This document shows positions 19,701-28,009 of a stretch of DNA of 64,000 nt, in pieces (the stretch's first letter is position 1; each line of letters opens with the position of its first letter). The DNA is from Alphaproteobacteria bacterium (GTDB lineage: Bacteria; Pseudomonadota; Alphaproteobacteria; Sphingomonadales; Sphingomonadaceae): contig JAHJHL010000033.1 in assembly GCA_018823905.1 (NCBI GenBank), forward strand, positions 1 through 64,000. The letters run 5' to 3'. The translations under genes and the position numbers were made by a program. The notes below the pieces were generated by a model that saw only the letters and a program-made list of their open reading frames with translations, did not search any database and was not told the origin of the DNA.

Positions 19701-19951
19701 TCGATCGGCATCGTGTAAATGTCGCCGAGCAAGTCGAAGGCGATCGTGCGGCCATCGGGCGCGACATCGATGTTCATCCAGCTACCCTCGTCGACCGCGA
19801 TCGGCACCTTGCGCGTGGTCATACCCGGCGGGGCGTTGACGTCCCATTTCTCGGGCTTGGCATCCGCGGCGGGGGCTGGCGCCGCCTGCTGCGCAAAAAC
19901 CGAAGTCGAACAAGCCAAAGTCGCCGCAAGGGCGAGAGCGAAGCGCGCCAT
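16712..19951 (-). CDS. Secreted TolB-like beta-propeller / amidohydrolase fusion protein
   Basis: A 1079-residue exported protein. The signal peptide is residues 1-21 (ending SVFAQ). Residues about 55-680 hold repeated PD40/WD40-like blades (many copies of SPDGKRIAF, SWSPDGQ, SPDGKTIVFERRR), which form a TolB-type propeller. The C-terminal ~370 residues are a metal-dependent amidohydrolase. Its HAH motif is in VDAHAHGSHGDDE, followed by later histidine motifs (VEHNIPLH, GAHGQQ) and the closing EAGKLADLLILDADP. Such fusions are probably periplasmic peptidase or imide-hydrolysing enzymes, but the substrate is unknown. The start at 19951 gives a clean signal sequence; a longer frame upstream does not. 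Confidence 0.9.
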   Translation of the reverse strand: MARFALALAATLACSTSVFAQQAAPAPAADAKPEKWDVNAPPGMTTRKVPIAVDEGSWMNIDVAPDGRTIAFDLLGDIYTMPIEGGTPTRIAEGLAFEHQPRFSPDGKRIAFVSDRAGGDNIWLMNRDGSGKVQVSKEDFRLLNQPSWSPDGQFIVAKKHFTTGRSLGTGEVWMYHVSGGAGVPLVKKPNERHQKELGEPIFAADGKSVFYTRNVTPGPIFEYAQDSNTDLFHIERYDLQDAKVSTAASGAGGAVRPTPSPDGKRLAFVRREATQSKLYVKDLASGTERKVYDALDQDVQETWAVTGVYPNMAWTPDSRDILFWAGGKLRRVSGQGGEARVIPFSINDDRVIIDATHPAVEVAPDSFTTQMPRWAEVSPDGRSVVFETLGKLHIKPTSGGTARRLTAAKDDAMEAWPSWSRDGKSLVFVRWTDTGMGEIHTIGAGGGASRKVTSVPGLYAEPRFSPDGKTIVFERRRGGGLTSTRWSEDPGVYRIAATGGTAERVSADGAKPQYGATSDRIFMVTAGDGKSHLVSTDLSGQDKRTHANGELVSDYEISPDGRTLAFRQNYDAYVTPLMPGGQDIALGTKSGALPVTRVSGSGAEYIHWSDGGRRLHWSRGATLFSADLASLFTNAPADEKAPKFTPPTDGVSLAMTQAAAKRRGTVVITGARIVTMAGADGGIIDNGAIVIEGDRITAVGPLASISVPAGAVTVDATGKTIVPGFVDAHAHGSHGDDELIPQQNWSEIVNLAMGTTTSHNPSSRASEIFVSSEMQRAGLILAPRIFSTGEIIYGAKAAGVYAEINSYDDALAHIRRLKAQGAHSVKNYNQPRRDQRQMVVKAAQAEGMLVVPEGGSLYTMDVSLIQDGNSTVEHNIPLHTFYKDLVQLWGQTRVDYTPTLVVTYGGPAGDPYWRAHTNVWEHPILTKHIPPAQLAANNKRRTIAPEGDYVDDDSAREAGKIAAAGRMVSIGAHGQQSGLGAHWEIWSFVRGGWSNIDALRAATIMPATSLGYGKDVGSLEAGKLADLLILDADPMQDIRNTERIHRVMLGGRLYDPLTMNEVATGNRKRAAYWWEAEKP

Positions 19952-20092
19952 GATATTATCCCCGTTTGAAATTATGTGCCGACCATATGACCCTGTAACG
20001 AACATGCAAGCGACAGGTTTCGACGAAGGCGCTGGCACGCTCGACAGGCGGCTGCTAGCCGAAAGCAAAGGAGATAACGGGGAGAGCAAAGC

Positions 20093-21271
20093 GTGCCGCT
20101 CAAAGGAATACGAGTCCTCGATTTCGGGCGCTATATCGCCGGACCCTATTGCGCGGCGTTGCTCGGCGATTATGGCGCCGACGTGATCCGTATCGAAGCC
20201 CCGGGCGGCAATGACGATCGCTATACGGTGCCGGTCGCCGACGACGGATCGGGCGCGATGTTCATGCAGATGAACCGCGGCAAGCGCTGCCTGACTTTGA
20301 AACCGGGCAGCGCTGAGGGTCGTGAGATTGTCCGGCGACTGGTCGCAACCGCGGACGTCGTTGTCGCCAACCTGCCGCACGACGCGTTGACCAAATTGGG
20401 GCTGGATTATGCCAGCCTATCGGCGATCAATCCGCGCATCATCCTGGCCACCGCGTCGGCGTTCGGAAGCGAGGGACCGTTGGCGCAGAATGTCGGCTTC
20501 GATGCGGTCGGACAGGCGATGTCGGGCGCGGTGCATCTGCCCGGGACGCCCGACCAGCCGAACCGCGCGCAGGTCAATTATGTCGATTTCGGTACCGCGC
20601 TCCACACCGCATTCGGCGTCATGCTGGCGCTGCGCGAGCGTGGGACGACGGGGCGGGGGCAGTGCGTTTCGGGTTCACTGCTCGGCACCGCGCTGGCTTT
20701 TTCGAACGCACTGGCGATCGATCATGCACTCAACGGCATCGAACGCCAGCCGATCGGCAATCGTGCCTATAGCTCCCGCCCGACCGATATTTTCCGGACG
20801 CGCGACGGTTGGATCGTGACCCAGATCGTCGGCGGCGGCATCTTTGCCCGCTGGGCCAATCTGGTCGGCCGCCCCGAGCTTATCGATGACCCGCGCTACG
20901 CCAGCGACATCCTGCGCGGCGACAATGGCGAAGCGTTGAGCGTCATCATGCAGACTTGGTGCAGCGAGCGCAGCAGCGCGGATGCCATCGCCGAGCTGGG
21001 CGCCGCGCGCGTTCCCGCAGCTCCGGTGCTGCGCGCGGGCGAGGCGCTAACACAGCCGCAGGTCGCGGCGATGGGGCTGGTCGAGCCCGCCGATTATCCC
21101 GGCACTCCGAGCAGCGTACCGGTCATTCGCGCGCCAATCACCTTGTCCGCGAGCGCGAAGGTCGCGTCCGACCGCGCACCACAGGTTGGCGAACATAGCG
21201 ACGCGATCCTGACCGAACTCGGCTACGGCGCCGCAGAGATTTCAGCTTTGCGCGCGGCAAGCATTATTTGA
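20093..21271 (+). CDS. CaiB/BaiF family CoA-transferase
   Basis: A 392-residue family III CoA-transferase, which moves CoA between carboxylic acids through a covalent Asp intermediate. The N terminus (LKGIRVLDFGRYIAGPYCAALLGDYGADVIRIE) is diagnostic. The nucleophile region is expected in GFDAVGQAMSG, with the GQCVSGSL and RPTDIFRTRDGW segments downstream. Translation begins at GTG 20093 after a purine-rich ggggagag. It is monocistronic as far as seen; the acyl substrate cannot be predicted. Confidence 0.9.
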   Translation: MPLKGIRVLDFGRYIAGPYCAALLGDYGADVIRIEAPGGNDDRYTVPVADDGSGAMFMQMNRGKRCLTLKPGSAEGREIVRRLVATADVVVANLPHDALTKLGLDYASLSAINPRIILATASAFGSEGPLAQNVGFDAVGQAMSGAVHLPGTPDQPNRAQVNYVDFGTALHTAFGVMLALRERGTTGRGQCVSGSLLGTALAFSNALAIDHALNGIERQPIGNRAYSSRPTDIFRTRDGWIVTQIVGGGIFARWANLVGRPELIDDPRYASDILRGDNGEALSVIMQTWCSERSSADAIAELGAARVPAAPVLRAGEALTQPQVAAMGLVEPADYPGTPSSVPVIRAPITLSASAKVASDRAPQVGEHSDAILTELGYGAAEISALRAASII

Positions 21272-21358
21272 AGGGCGAGGGGTGGACGGCGGCCCATCGG
21301 CACCTTAAATACCGATCAGTATGAAATTCAACCCCCGAAACAACCCAGGAGTCTCGAG

Positions 21359-22234
21359 ATGAGCGATCAAGCCGAATATGTGCCGCCGAAGGTTTGGACC
21401 TGGGACAAGGACAGCGGCGGGCGTTTCGCCAATATCAACCGCCCGATCGCGGGGCCGACACACGACAAGGATCTGCCGGTCGGCCAGCATCCGCTCCAGC
21501 TCTATTCGCTCGGCACGCCCAATGGGGTGAAGGCAACGGTAATGCTCGAAGAATTGCTCGCGGCGGGACACAGCGGCGCCGAATATGACGCGTGGCTGAT
21601 CAATATCGGCGAGGGCGATCAATTCTCCAGCGGCTATGTCGCTGCCAATCCGAACAGCAAGATTCCGGTCCTGGTCGATCGCAGCGGTGCCGAGCCGATC
21701 CGCGTGTTCGAATCGGGCGCAATCCTGATCCATCTCGCCGAAAAGTTCGGCGCGTTCCTGCCGACCGAGACGGCGAAGCGTGCCGAGACTTTATCGTGGC
21801 TGATGTGGCAGATGGGCAGCGCCCCCTTCCTCGGCGGCGGCTTCGGCCACTTCTATGCCTATGCGCCGACCAAGCAGGAATATCCGATCAATCGCTACGC
21901 CATGGAAGTGAAGCGCCAGATGGACGTGCTCGACCGTCGGCTGGGGGAGAGCGAATATATCGCGGGCGCCGACTACACGATCGCCGACATGGCGATCTGG
22001 CCGTGGTACGGCGCGCTCGCCAAGGGTTTGGTGTATGATGCGGGTGAGTTCCTGCAGGTGCAGGACTATAAAAACGTCCAGCGCTGGACTGATCAGCTTG
22101 CGACCCGTCCCGCGGTGAAGCGCGGGCGGATGGTCAACCGGGTGACCGGCGACCCGGCGAGTCAGCTGCGCGAACGGCATGATGCGTCGGACTTTGACCT
22201 GCGAACGCAGGACAAGCTGGAGGCGGCTGAATAG
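21359..22234 (+). CDS. yghU: Glutathione-dependent disulfide-bond oxidoreductase (YghU-like)
   Basis: A 291-residue Nu-class glutathione transferase relative. The N-terminal extension (VPPKVWTWDKDSGGRFANINRPIAGPT) is specific to YghU/YfcG-type enzymes, which reduce disulfides such as 2-hydroxyethyl disulfide using glutathione. The thioredoxin-fold motif TPNG at 53-56, the NPNSKIPVL cis-proline loop and ESGAIL follow, then the helical C-terminal domain. The ATG is preceded by aggag. A strong hairpin terminator lies 120 bases downstream. Confidence 0.92.
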   Translation: MSDQAEYVPPKVWTWDKDSGGRFANINRPIAGPTHDKDLPVGQHPLQLYSLGTPNGVKATVMLEELLAAGHSGAEYDAWLINIGEGDQFSSGYVAANPNSKIPVLVDRSGAEPIRVFESGAILIHLAEKFGAFLPTETAKRAETLSWLMWQMGSAPFLGGGFGHFYAYAPTKQEYPINRYAMEVKRQMDVLDRRLGESEYIAGADYTIADMAIWPWYGALAKGLVYDAGEFLQVQDYKNVQRWTDQLATRPAVKRGRMVNRVTGDPASQLRERHDASDFDLRTQDKLEAAE

Positions 22235-22354
22235 ACATATTCTGTGCAGCGCCAGCTTGGGGCGCGATTAGCATTTTGTAAGCCAAGCGTTGGGTTGCCC
22301 GGAATCGTTGGCATATCGGTTTCGCGCGACGCCGGAAAAATTAGTAAATTGCGC

Positions 22355-22388
22355 AAAAACGGCGTCGGGTTCTTTCGACGCCGTTTTT
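22355..22388 (+). terminator. Rho-independent terminator after yghU-like gene
   Basis: A 13-bp perfect inverted repeat, AAAAACGGCGTCG and CGACGCCGTTTTT, with an 8-base loop. The GC-rich core stem is flanked by an A tract upstream and a T tract downstream, so it can terminate in both directions. It separates the oxidoreductase gene from the tadE-like gene, whose start is 26 bases beyond. Confidence 0.9.
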
Positions 22389-22414
22389 ACTCCGGCGACC
22401 ACATTCTGCGCGGC

Positions 22415-22849
22415 ATGACAGCTTCCCTTCGCTTGCCGCGGAATGCCCGCAAACCCGCACGCCCTTTGGTCGATGAAGAGCGCGGTGCCGCTATTGTCGA
22501 AATGGCGCTGGTGCTGCCGCTGCTCCTCGCGCTGTTGATGGGGGTGCTTGTTTACGGTCAGTATTTCATGCTGGCGCACAGCGTCCAGCAGGCGGCGAAC
22601 GATGGCGCCCGCGCCGCCATCGTCGGGCTCGACGCGGCCGACCGCCGGGCGGTTGCCACGCGAGCGGTAGGGCGCAGCCTGCAAGCGGTGAGCGGAGCGC
22701 ACAGCGTGGCGGTGTCCGAAACGAGCGAGGCGATTACCGTCGCGGTGACCTTTACAGCGCCGGAGGACGGCTTCCTGCGCTCATCGCTGATCCCTTCGCC
22801 CACCCATGTCATTCGCGCGCGCGCGACCTTTGAATTGCCGGTGGATTGA
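22415..22849 (+). CDS. TadE-like pilus assembly protein
   Basis: A 144-residue protein with the TadE motif: a short basic N terminus, RGAAIVEMALVLPLLLALLMGVLVYGQYF (the Glu and hydrophobic helix of pseudopilins) and a periplasmic C-terminal region. TadE pseudopilins are processed by TadV-like peptidases in Flp pilus systems. I start at ATG 22415. The stop overlaps a possible TTG of the following tadG-like gene. No tad secretion ATPase or secretin is nearby. Confidence 0.85.
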   Translation: MTASLRLPRNARKPARPLVDEERGAAIVEMALVLPLLLALLMGVLVYGQYFMLAHSVQQAANDGARAAIVGLDAADRRAVATRAVGRSLQAVSGAHSVAVSETSEAITVAVTFTAPEDGFLRSSLIPSPTHVIRARATFELPVD

Positions 22850-22851
22850 TC

Positions 22852-24480
22852 ATGGCCCTGCTGGAAACCTTCCGCGCCATTTCCAGTGACCGCCGGGCGG
22901 CGATCAGCATCGCGACGGCGTTCGCCATGACGATGCTGATCGGCGCTGCGGCGCTCGCAATCGATGTCGGCTCGCTCTATCTCGACCGCCGCAAACTGCA
23001 GGGGATCGCCGATGCCGCGGCGATGGCGGCGGCGGGCCGACCCGGCGAAGAGCAGGCCGCAGCGCAGCGAATCATCGCGGCGAACTGCGATTGCGGCATC
23101 CGCATTGCGGCGCTGACGACCGGTACCTACACCCCGGACGCAACGATTGCAGCCGAACAGCGATTTGCCGCGGGCGGCGCGTCTGCCAACGCCGTGCGGA
23201 TCGTCCTGACCCGCGACCGTCCTCTCTATTTCGGGCGCTTTTTGACGGGCCGCAGCGAAAGCATCATCCAAGCCACCGCCACCGGCGCGCGGCGCGGCTA
23301 TGCTGCCTTTTCGCTCGGTTCGCGGGTTGCGGCAGTCAATGGCGGCCTGCCAAACGCGCTGCTGTCGGGGTTGACGGGTAGCCAGATCAATCTGTCGGTG
23401 ATGGACTATAACGCGCTGGCCAGCACCGACATAGATCTGCTGGCGTTTTCGGACGCGCTGCGAACCGAAATCGACGCCGAGGTGCTCACCTTTGGCCAGA
23501 CGCTCGACAGTCAGGTGACGATGCCGCAGGTGGTATCAGCGCTGGCGCGTGCGTCGGAGGGGCAAGCCGCGAGCGCGCTGGAACATATTGCCGATCGCGC
23601 CCTGCCGCGCGGCCTCTTTCCTTCGCGAGCGATCGATCTGGGGCCGCGCTCGTCAAGCATCCGCGTCGATCCCGCCAATCCGGTCAAGGTCGACGCGCTC
23701 AGCCTGCTGCGCGCGATGCTGCTGCTGAGCAGCGCCAATCGGCAGGTCGACCTGGCCGTTGCGAGCAGCTTACCCGGCGGGTCGGGGATCGACATCGCGC
23801 TGCTGATCGGCGAACCGCCCGCGCATTCGCCATTGATCGCGGTCACCGATACCAATCAGGTGGTCGTGCGCACCGCACAGGTGCGATTGAAAATTGACGC
23901 CAAAGTGCAGACACCGCTTGCGAGCGTTCACATTCCGGTGCTCGCCGAGCTGGGGTCCGCGTCGGCGCGGATTGCCGACATCGATTGCGGGCCGAACAGC
24001 AGCGCGGCAGTGTCGCTTGCGGTGGTCACCTCACCCGCGATGCTGGCGATCGGCACCGTCGATGCCGCCGATTTTCAGAACATGCAGCGCCCGCTCGATC
24101 CCCGATCGGCGCGCGTGGTGAAGCTGCCGCTTGCCAGCGTCGATGCGGAGGCCGAACTGGTGCTGTCGGACCTCAATGAAAAGCAGGTCGCCTTTTCACG
24201 CCCCGACATTGACGACGGACAGGTCAAGACCGTGTCGAGCAGTGGCTTGGTCGCTGGCGCAGCAAAATCACTGTCGGATCGCATAGACCTGCGGGTCAAT
24301 GTGCTCGGTATCGGGCTCAATCTCAACGCGCTGCGTACCGCGGTCGGCGAAAGCGTCGCGCTCGCCGCGCCGGTACTCGACACGGTGATTGCCGATATCA
24401 CCGGCCTGCTCGGGGTGCATGTCGGGCAGGCGGATGCCCGCGTCAACGCGCTGCGCTGCGGGAAGGCGAAACTGGTCTGA
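22852..24480 (+). CDS. TadG-like pilus-associated protein
   Basis: A 542-residue protein. The N-terminal Tad/TadE-G-like module (RRAAISIATAFAMTMLIGAAALAIDVGSLYLDRRKLQGIADAAAMAAAG) anchors it in the membrane; the remainder is periplasmic and contains two cysteine pairs (NCDCG, DCGPNS). No von Willebrand A domain or MIDAS motif (DxSxS) is visible, unlike full TadG. I start at ATG 22852; a TTG at 22846 overlapping the tadE-like stop is possible. It is translationally coupled with the tadE-like gene. Confidence 0.82.
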   Translation: MALLETFRAISSDRRAAISIATAFAMTMLIGAAALAIDVGSLYLDRRKLQGIADAAAMAAAGRPGEEQAAAQRIIAANCDCGIRIAALTTGTYTPDATIAAEQRFAAGGASANAVRIVLTRDRPLYFGRFLTGRSESIIQATATGARRGYAAFSLGSRVAAVNGGLPNALLSGLTGSQINLSVMDYNALASTDIDLLAFSDALRTEIDAEVLTFGQTLDSQVTMPQVVSALARASEGQAASALEHIADRALPRGLFPSRAIDLGPRSSSIRVDPANPVKVDALSLLRAMLLLSSANRQVDLAVASSLPGGSGIDIALLIGEPPAHSPLIAVTDTNQVVVRTAQVRLKIDAKVQTPLASVHIPVLAELGSASARIADIDCGPNSSAAVSLAVVTSPAMLAIGTVDAADFQNMQRPLDPRSARVVKLPLASVDAEAELVLSDLNEKQVAFSRPDIDDGQVKTVSSSGLVAGAAKSLSDRIDLRVNVLGIGLNLNALRTAVGESVALAAPVLDTVIADITGLLGVHVGQADARVNALRCGKAKLV

Positions 24481-24576
24481 TCCCCAGAACGGCGTCGGAT
24501 CGGATGCACTTCGTGGCCACTATTGAGAAAAACGGCCCAATATGCCCACAAGGCATCCATATTCCGGGAGGTCAGG

Positions 24577-25473
24577 GTGGCATCAGTGCAGGAACCACAG
24601 CGGGTATCGGCGGCGGATTTCATCCGTGGTTTTGCCAACTGGCGCCTGCAATCGGCGCGTGAGCCAGTCGTCGTAACGCACCATGGCAAGGACGCGCATG
24701 TATTGATCTCGCTCGACGATTATCGTCGGCTCGATGCTGATCCTACTGATGTCGCTGACACGGCAAACCGCCTGGAGCAATCGCTCGCCGGACTGGTTGA
24801 ATCGATCCGCGACGGTGTGATCCTGATCGACCCGCAGTGGCGGATCCTCGCCGCCAATCCCGCGGTCTGTGACATGCTGGAGAGATCATGCGCCGATCTG
24901 ATCGGCGCTCCACTGACGACGGCTGTGCCGCGGATCGAAGGCAGTTTGCTGGCGCAACATATCGTCCGCCTGATCGATCATCGCGAGCGTTTCTCGGGCG
25001 AAGTGCCGGACATCTTCCGCCCGCGCCAATGGCTGCGCGTCGACCTGGTTCCCGCGCCGGTCGGTGGGGCATTAGTCCTGCGAGACGTGAGTGACGCGCT
25101 GAACGATTTTGCCGCTAACGACGCCCGTCAAGCGCTGCTCGCCGCTGTCGAGGTAGAGGGCGATATTGGCCATGCCAGAATCTCGGTTCGCGAAGCCGTC
25201 GAGGCCGCGAATGATACGCTGCTTGAAATGCTCGGGGTCGATGCCGCAGCGATCCGGCGGGTACGTTTTTCGGCGTTGCTGGCCGTCGGTCATCGCGGGG
25301 CTTTCGCCGAAGGACTGGAGGAACTGTTCCGCTCGGGGCAGCCGGTACGACTGGCATCGCAGATCGTCACGCGGGATGGCGACGCGACCGACGTGACGCT
25401 TACGATCGCCGAAGTGCGCGGACCTTATGCCAGCGACGGCGCCGTGGTGATGGTCACCCGTCGACCTATCTAA
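24577..25473 (+). CDS. Phd/YefM antitoxin-like domain fused to PAS domains
   Basis: A 298-residue protein. Residues about 9-52 read like a Phd/YefM DNA-binding antitoxin domain (VSAADFIRGF..., EPVVVTHHGKDAHVLISLDDYRRL). Residues about 65-175 are a PAS domain (NRLEQSLAGLVESIRDGVILIDPQWRILAANPAVCDML). A second PAS-like stretch (EAANDTLLEMLGVDAAAIRRV) ends the protein. No toxin gene is adjacent. I choose GTG 24577, preceded by gggagg; an upstream TTG at 24523 lacks a ribosome site. It may be a ligand-sensing transcription factor built on a Phd scaffold. The 3' end overlaps the convergent MBL gene by 4 bases. Confidence 0.82.
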   Translation: MASVQEPQRVSAADFIRGFANWRLQSAREPVVVTHHGKDAHVLISLDDYRRLDADPTDVADTANRLEQSLAGLVESIRDGVILIDPQWRILAANPAVCDMLERSCADLIGAPLTTAVPRIEGSLLAQHIVRLIDHRERFSGEVPDIFRPRQWLRVDLVPAPVGGALVLRDVSDALNDFAANDARQALLAAVEVEGDIGHARISVREAVEAANDTLLEMLGVDAAAIRRVRFSALLAVGHRGAFAEGLEELFRSGQPVRLASQIVTRDGDATDVTLTIAEVRGPYASDGAVVMVTRRPI

Positions 25474-26546
25474 AACCAGCTGCCGCGTTCGATCGCCTTA
25501 CTGCCTGCGGGGAGTGAGAAATATTGCCCATCCTCGCCGACGATGATCGGCCCGTCGAAACGATCTTCGGCGCCGTCGAGGAACGCTGCGTTGAGGTAGG
25601 CGGAGGGCATCGACGGCACGACATGGCTGAGGACGAGCATCTGAACCCCGGCGACGCGCGCGCTGTCGGCGGCCTGTGCGGGGCTGGCATGATAGTCGAG
25701 GATGTCGCGCATTATCTGTGCCGTCTGTTTGCGGCCCGCCGTGTCGAGATTGGCGGCGAGCGTCTTGACCATCGCAGGGTTGAGCGCCTCGTGGATCAGC
25801 AGGTCGGCGCCTTTGGATGCCACTTCCAGTGTTTTTGACGGCGCCGTATCGCCGCTGACGACGACGCTGCGTCCCTTATAGTCGAATCGGTAGCCGACCG
25901 ACGGCTGCACTGGCCGGTGATCGACAGCAAAGGCGGTGACGCGAAGGCCGTCCGCGTCATATACGACCGTCGGCGCGGCGGGGATCGCAAAGGGTATTGC
26001 GGTGGCGCCCGCGGCGGCAGGCGGGGTGATCGCCTGACCGTGATGCGCGGTACGATAGCCGTTATCGAGCGCATAGGCGGCGTTGAACCCGGCAATAACC
26101 CGCTCGACGCCCGGTGGCCCATGGACGGGCAGGGGGGCGCTGTTGCCGCTGGCGGTCCAGCGGAGCAGCATCATCGGTCCCATGCCGTCGATATGATCCG
26201 AATGAAAATGGGTCAGGAACATCGCCTTGATGCGGCGATTGGGCAGGCCCATCTGCGCGATATTGCGCGCCGCGCCTTCACCGGCATCGACGACAAACAT
26301 TGCCTTGCCCGCGATCACGACGGTGCAGGACGCAGCTCGCTCGCGGCTGGGCAAGGGTGAGCCGGTTCCGCACAGACCGACGTGCAACCCATCGGGCAGA
26401 TCCTTGAGCGTATCGCGCGCCGCGGCGCGCTCGACCGCGCGTTCGAACAGCCACAGGCCGATCGGCCGCTGGAACATCCATGCAGCTAGCACGGCGACAC
26501 CGATGACCGCCGCAACCCACAGAACGGCACGTTTTGCCTTTGTCAT
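25470..26546 (-). CDS. MBL-fold metallo-hydrolase, membrane-anchored or exported
   Basis: A 358-residue protein of the RNase Z/arylsulfatase-like metallo-beta-lactamase branch. The N-terminal hydrophobic segment (about 8-24) is a membrane anchor or signal. The zinc motif THFHSDH is at 112-118, and later ligands are in VVSGDTAPS and LVLSHVVPS. The CGTGSPLPSRERAASCTVV segment near residue 60 is typical of the arylsulfatase/cAMP-phosphodiesterase-like group. The ATG at 26546 follows a strong site (gggggaagg). Substrate unknown. Confidence 0.87.
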   Translation of the reverse strand: MTKAKRAVLWVAAVIGVAVLAAWMFQRPIGLWLFERAVERAAARDTLKDLPDGLHVGLCGTGSPLPSRERAASCTVVIAGKAMFVVDAGEGAARNIAQMGLPNRRIKAMFLTHFHSDHIDGMGPMMLLRWTASGNSAPLPVHGPPGVERVIAGFNAAYALDNGYRTAHHGQAITPPAAAGATAIPFAIPAAPTVVYDADGLRVTAFAVDHRPVQPSVGYRFDYKGRSVVVSGDTAPSKTLEVASKGADLLIHEALNPAMVKTLAANLDTAGRKQTAQIMRDILDYHASPAQAADSARVAGVQMLVLSHVVPSMPSAYLNAAFLDGAEDRFDGPIIVGEDGQYFSLPAGSKAIERGSWF

Positions 26547-26709
26547 TATCCTTCCCCCAATTTGTCCGCCCGCGACGGTCGCGCGTGCTGGACAAGCGAA
26601 GATGTTACGCGCAATCATCGCGAGAAGGAAAGTTGCAAGTCACAACTTGCCGTTTACGTAAAGGTGAGCGCCCATTATAAGGGTGCCATTATCCGATGGG
26701 AGATTCGTC

Positions 26710-27903
26710 ATGGACATGGAATTCAGCCCCGAAGATCTCGCCTTCCAGCAGGAAGTGCGCGACTTCATCGCCGAAAATTACCCCGCCGAGCTGCGTGAAA
26801 AGCAGGACGAGGGCGAAGAGATGTCCAAGGAGGATTTCCTCGTCTGGCACAAGATCCTGCACAAAAAGGGCTGGATCGCGCCGGCATGGCCGGTCGAATA
26901 TGGCGGCACCGGCTGGACGCCGACGCAGCGCTTCATCTGGTCGGAAGAAACCGCGCGCGCCGATTGTATTCGCCTGATGCCCTTCGGGCTCGCGATGGTC
27001 GGCCCGGTGATCTACACCTTTGGCACGCCCGAGCAGAAAGCCCATTTCCTGCCGCGCATCCTGTCGGGCGAGGATTGGTGGTGTCAGGGCTATTCGGAGC
27101 CCGGTTCGGGTTCGGACCTTGCCTCGCTCCGCACGACGGCGGTCCGCGACGGCGATGATTATATCGTCAATGGGCAAAAGACCTGGACGACGCTGGCCCA
27201 GCACGCCGACTGGGGCTTTTTCCTCGTCCGCACCGACAAGGACGCGAAGCAGCAGGAGGGGATTTCCTTCCTCCTCATCGACATGAAGTCGCCCGGTATC
27301 ACCGTGCGCCCGATCATCACCTTGGGCGGCGAGCATGAGGTGAACGAGGTGTGGCTGGAGGATGTCCGCGTCCCCGTGTCGCAGCGCGTTTATGAAGAGA
27401 ATAAAGGCTGGACCTGCGCCAAATTCCTTCTCGCGCACGAGCGCACCGGCATTGCGGGTGTCGCCGCGTCGAAGCGCGGGATCGAGAAGGTGAAGGCGAT
27501 CGCCCGCACCGAAGTCGACGGCGACAAGCCGCTGCTCGCCAACGCGTTTTTCAAACGCAAGGTTGCCGAGCTGGAAGTCGATCTTGCCGCGCTCGAATTC
27601 ACCGAGCTGCGCAGCCTGGCCGGTGCCAATGCGGGCCGCGGTCCGGGGCCAGAATCGAGCCTGCTCAAGATCAAGGGGTCAGAGATTCAGCAGCGGTTGA
27701 CCGAATTGTCGCTGGAAGCGGTCGGCCATTATGGCGCGCCCTATTTCCGCGGTTTCGGCGAAGGCGACAACGAGCATCCGATCGGACCCGACTACGCGCA
27801 CCGCGCCGCGCCGACCTATTTCAACATGCGCAAGACGACGATCTACGGCGGATCGAACGAGATTCAGCGCAACATCATCGCAAAGATGGTGCTCGGCCTC
27901 TGA
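26710..27903 (+). CDS. Acyl-CoA dehydrogenase, large-type subunit
   Basis: A 397-residue flavin acyl-CoA dehydrogenase. The N-terminal helical domain (FSPEDLAFQQEVRDFIAENYP), the central FAD/substrate region (CQGYSEPGSGSDLASLRT, NGQKTWTT) and the C-terminal domain ending YGGSNEIQRNIIAKMVLGL are all present. Similar enzymes occur beside a shorter, more divergent partner and form heteromeric dehydrogenases for steroid or branched acyl-CoAs; the next gene fits that. The ATG at 26710 follows gggag. Confidence 0.93.
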   Translation: MDMEFSPEDLAFQQEVRDFIAENYPAELREKQDEGEEMSKEDFLVWHKILHKKGWIAPAWPVEYGGTGWTPTQRFIWSEETARADCIRLMPFGLAMVGPVIYTFGTPEQKAHFLPRILSGEDWWCQGYSEPGSGSDLASLRTTAVRDGDDYIVNGQKTWTTLAQHADWGFFLVRTDKDAKQQEGISFLLIDMKSPGITVRPIITLGGEHEVNEVWLEDVRVPVSQRVYEENKGWTCAKFLLAHERTGIAGVAASKRGIEKVKAIARTEVDGDKPLLANAFFKRKVAELEVDLAALEFTELRSLAGANAGRGPGPESSLLKIKGSEIQQRLTELSLEAVGHYGAPYFRGFGEGDNEHPIGPDYAHRAAPTYFNMRKTTIYGGSNEIQRNIIAKMVLGL

Positions 27904-27910
27904 GGCACGC

Positions 27911-27998
27911 GTCACCCCCGCGCAGGCGGGGGCCGCAATCGACCTGGCTCAGCGCCGCAGTATAAACCTATAGCGGCCCCCGCCTTCGTGGGGGCGAC
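27911..27998. repeat. Inverted palindromic repeat between acyl-CoA dehydrogenase genes
   Basis: Two 26-base arms, 27911-27936 and 27973-27998, are near-perfect inverted copies (GTCACCCCCGC...GGGGGCCGC against GCGGCCCCCGCC...GTGGGGGCGAC). Each arm also has its own internal hairpin, and a 36-base spacer separates them. This is the common alphaproteobacterial 'CCCCCGC' intergenic palindrome. It lies within the acyl-CoA dehydrogenase pair and may stabilise or attenuate the mRNA. Confidence 0.75.
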
Positions 27999-28009
27999 GG
28001 GGATGTAAA

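Noticed and set aside
18104..19969. A 621-codon plus-strand frame opposite the amidohydrolase propeller
   Set aside because: Antisense shadow of a repetitive gene; composition rich in Arg/His/Ala and no recognisable motif.
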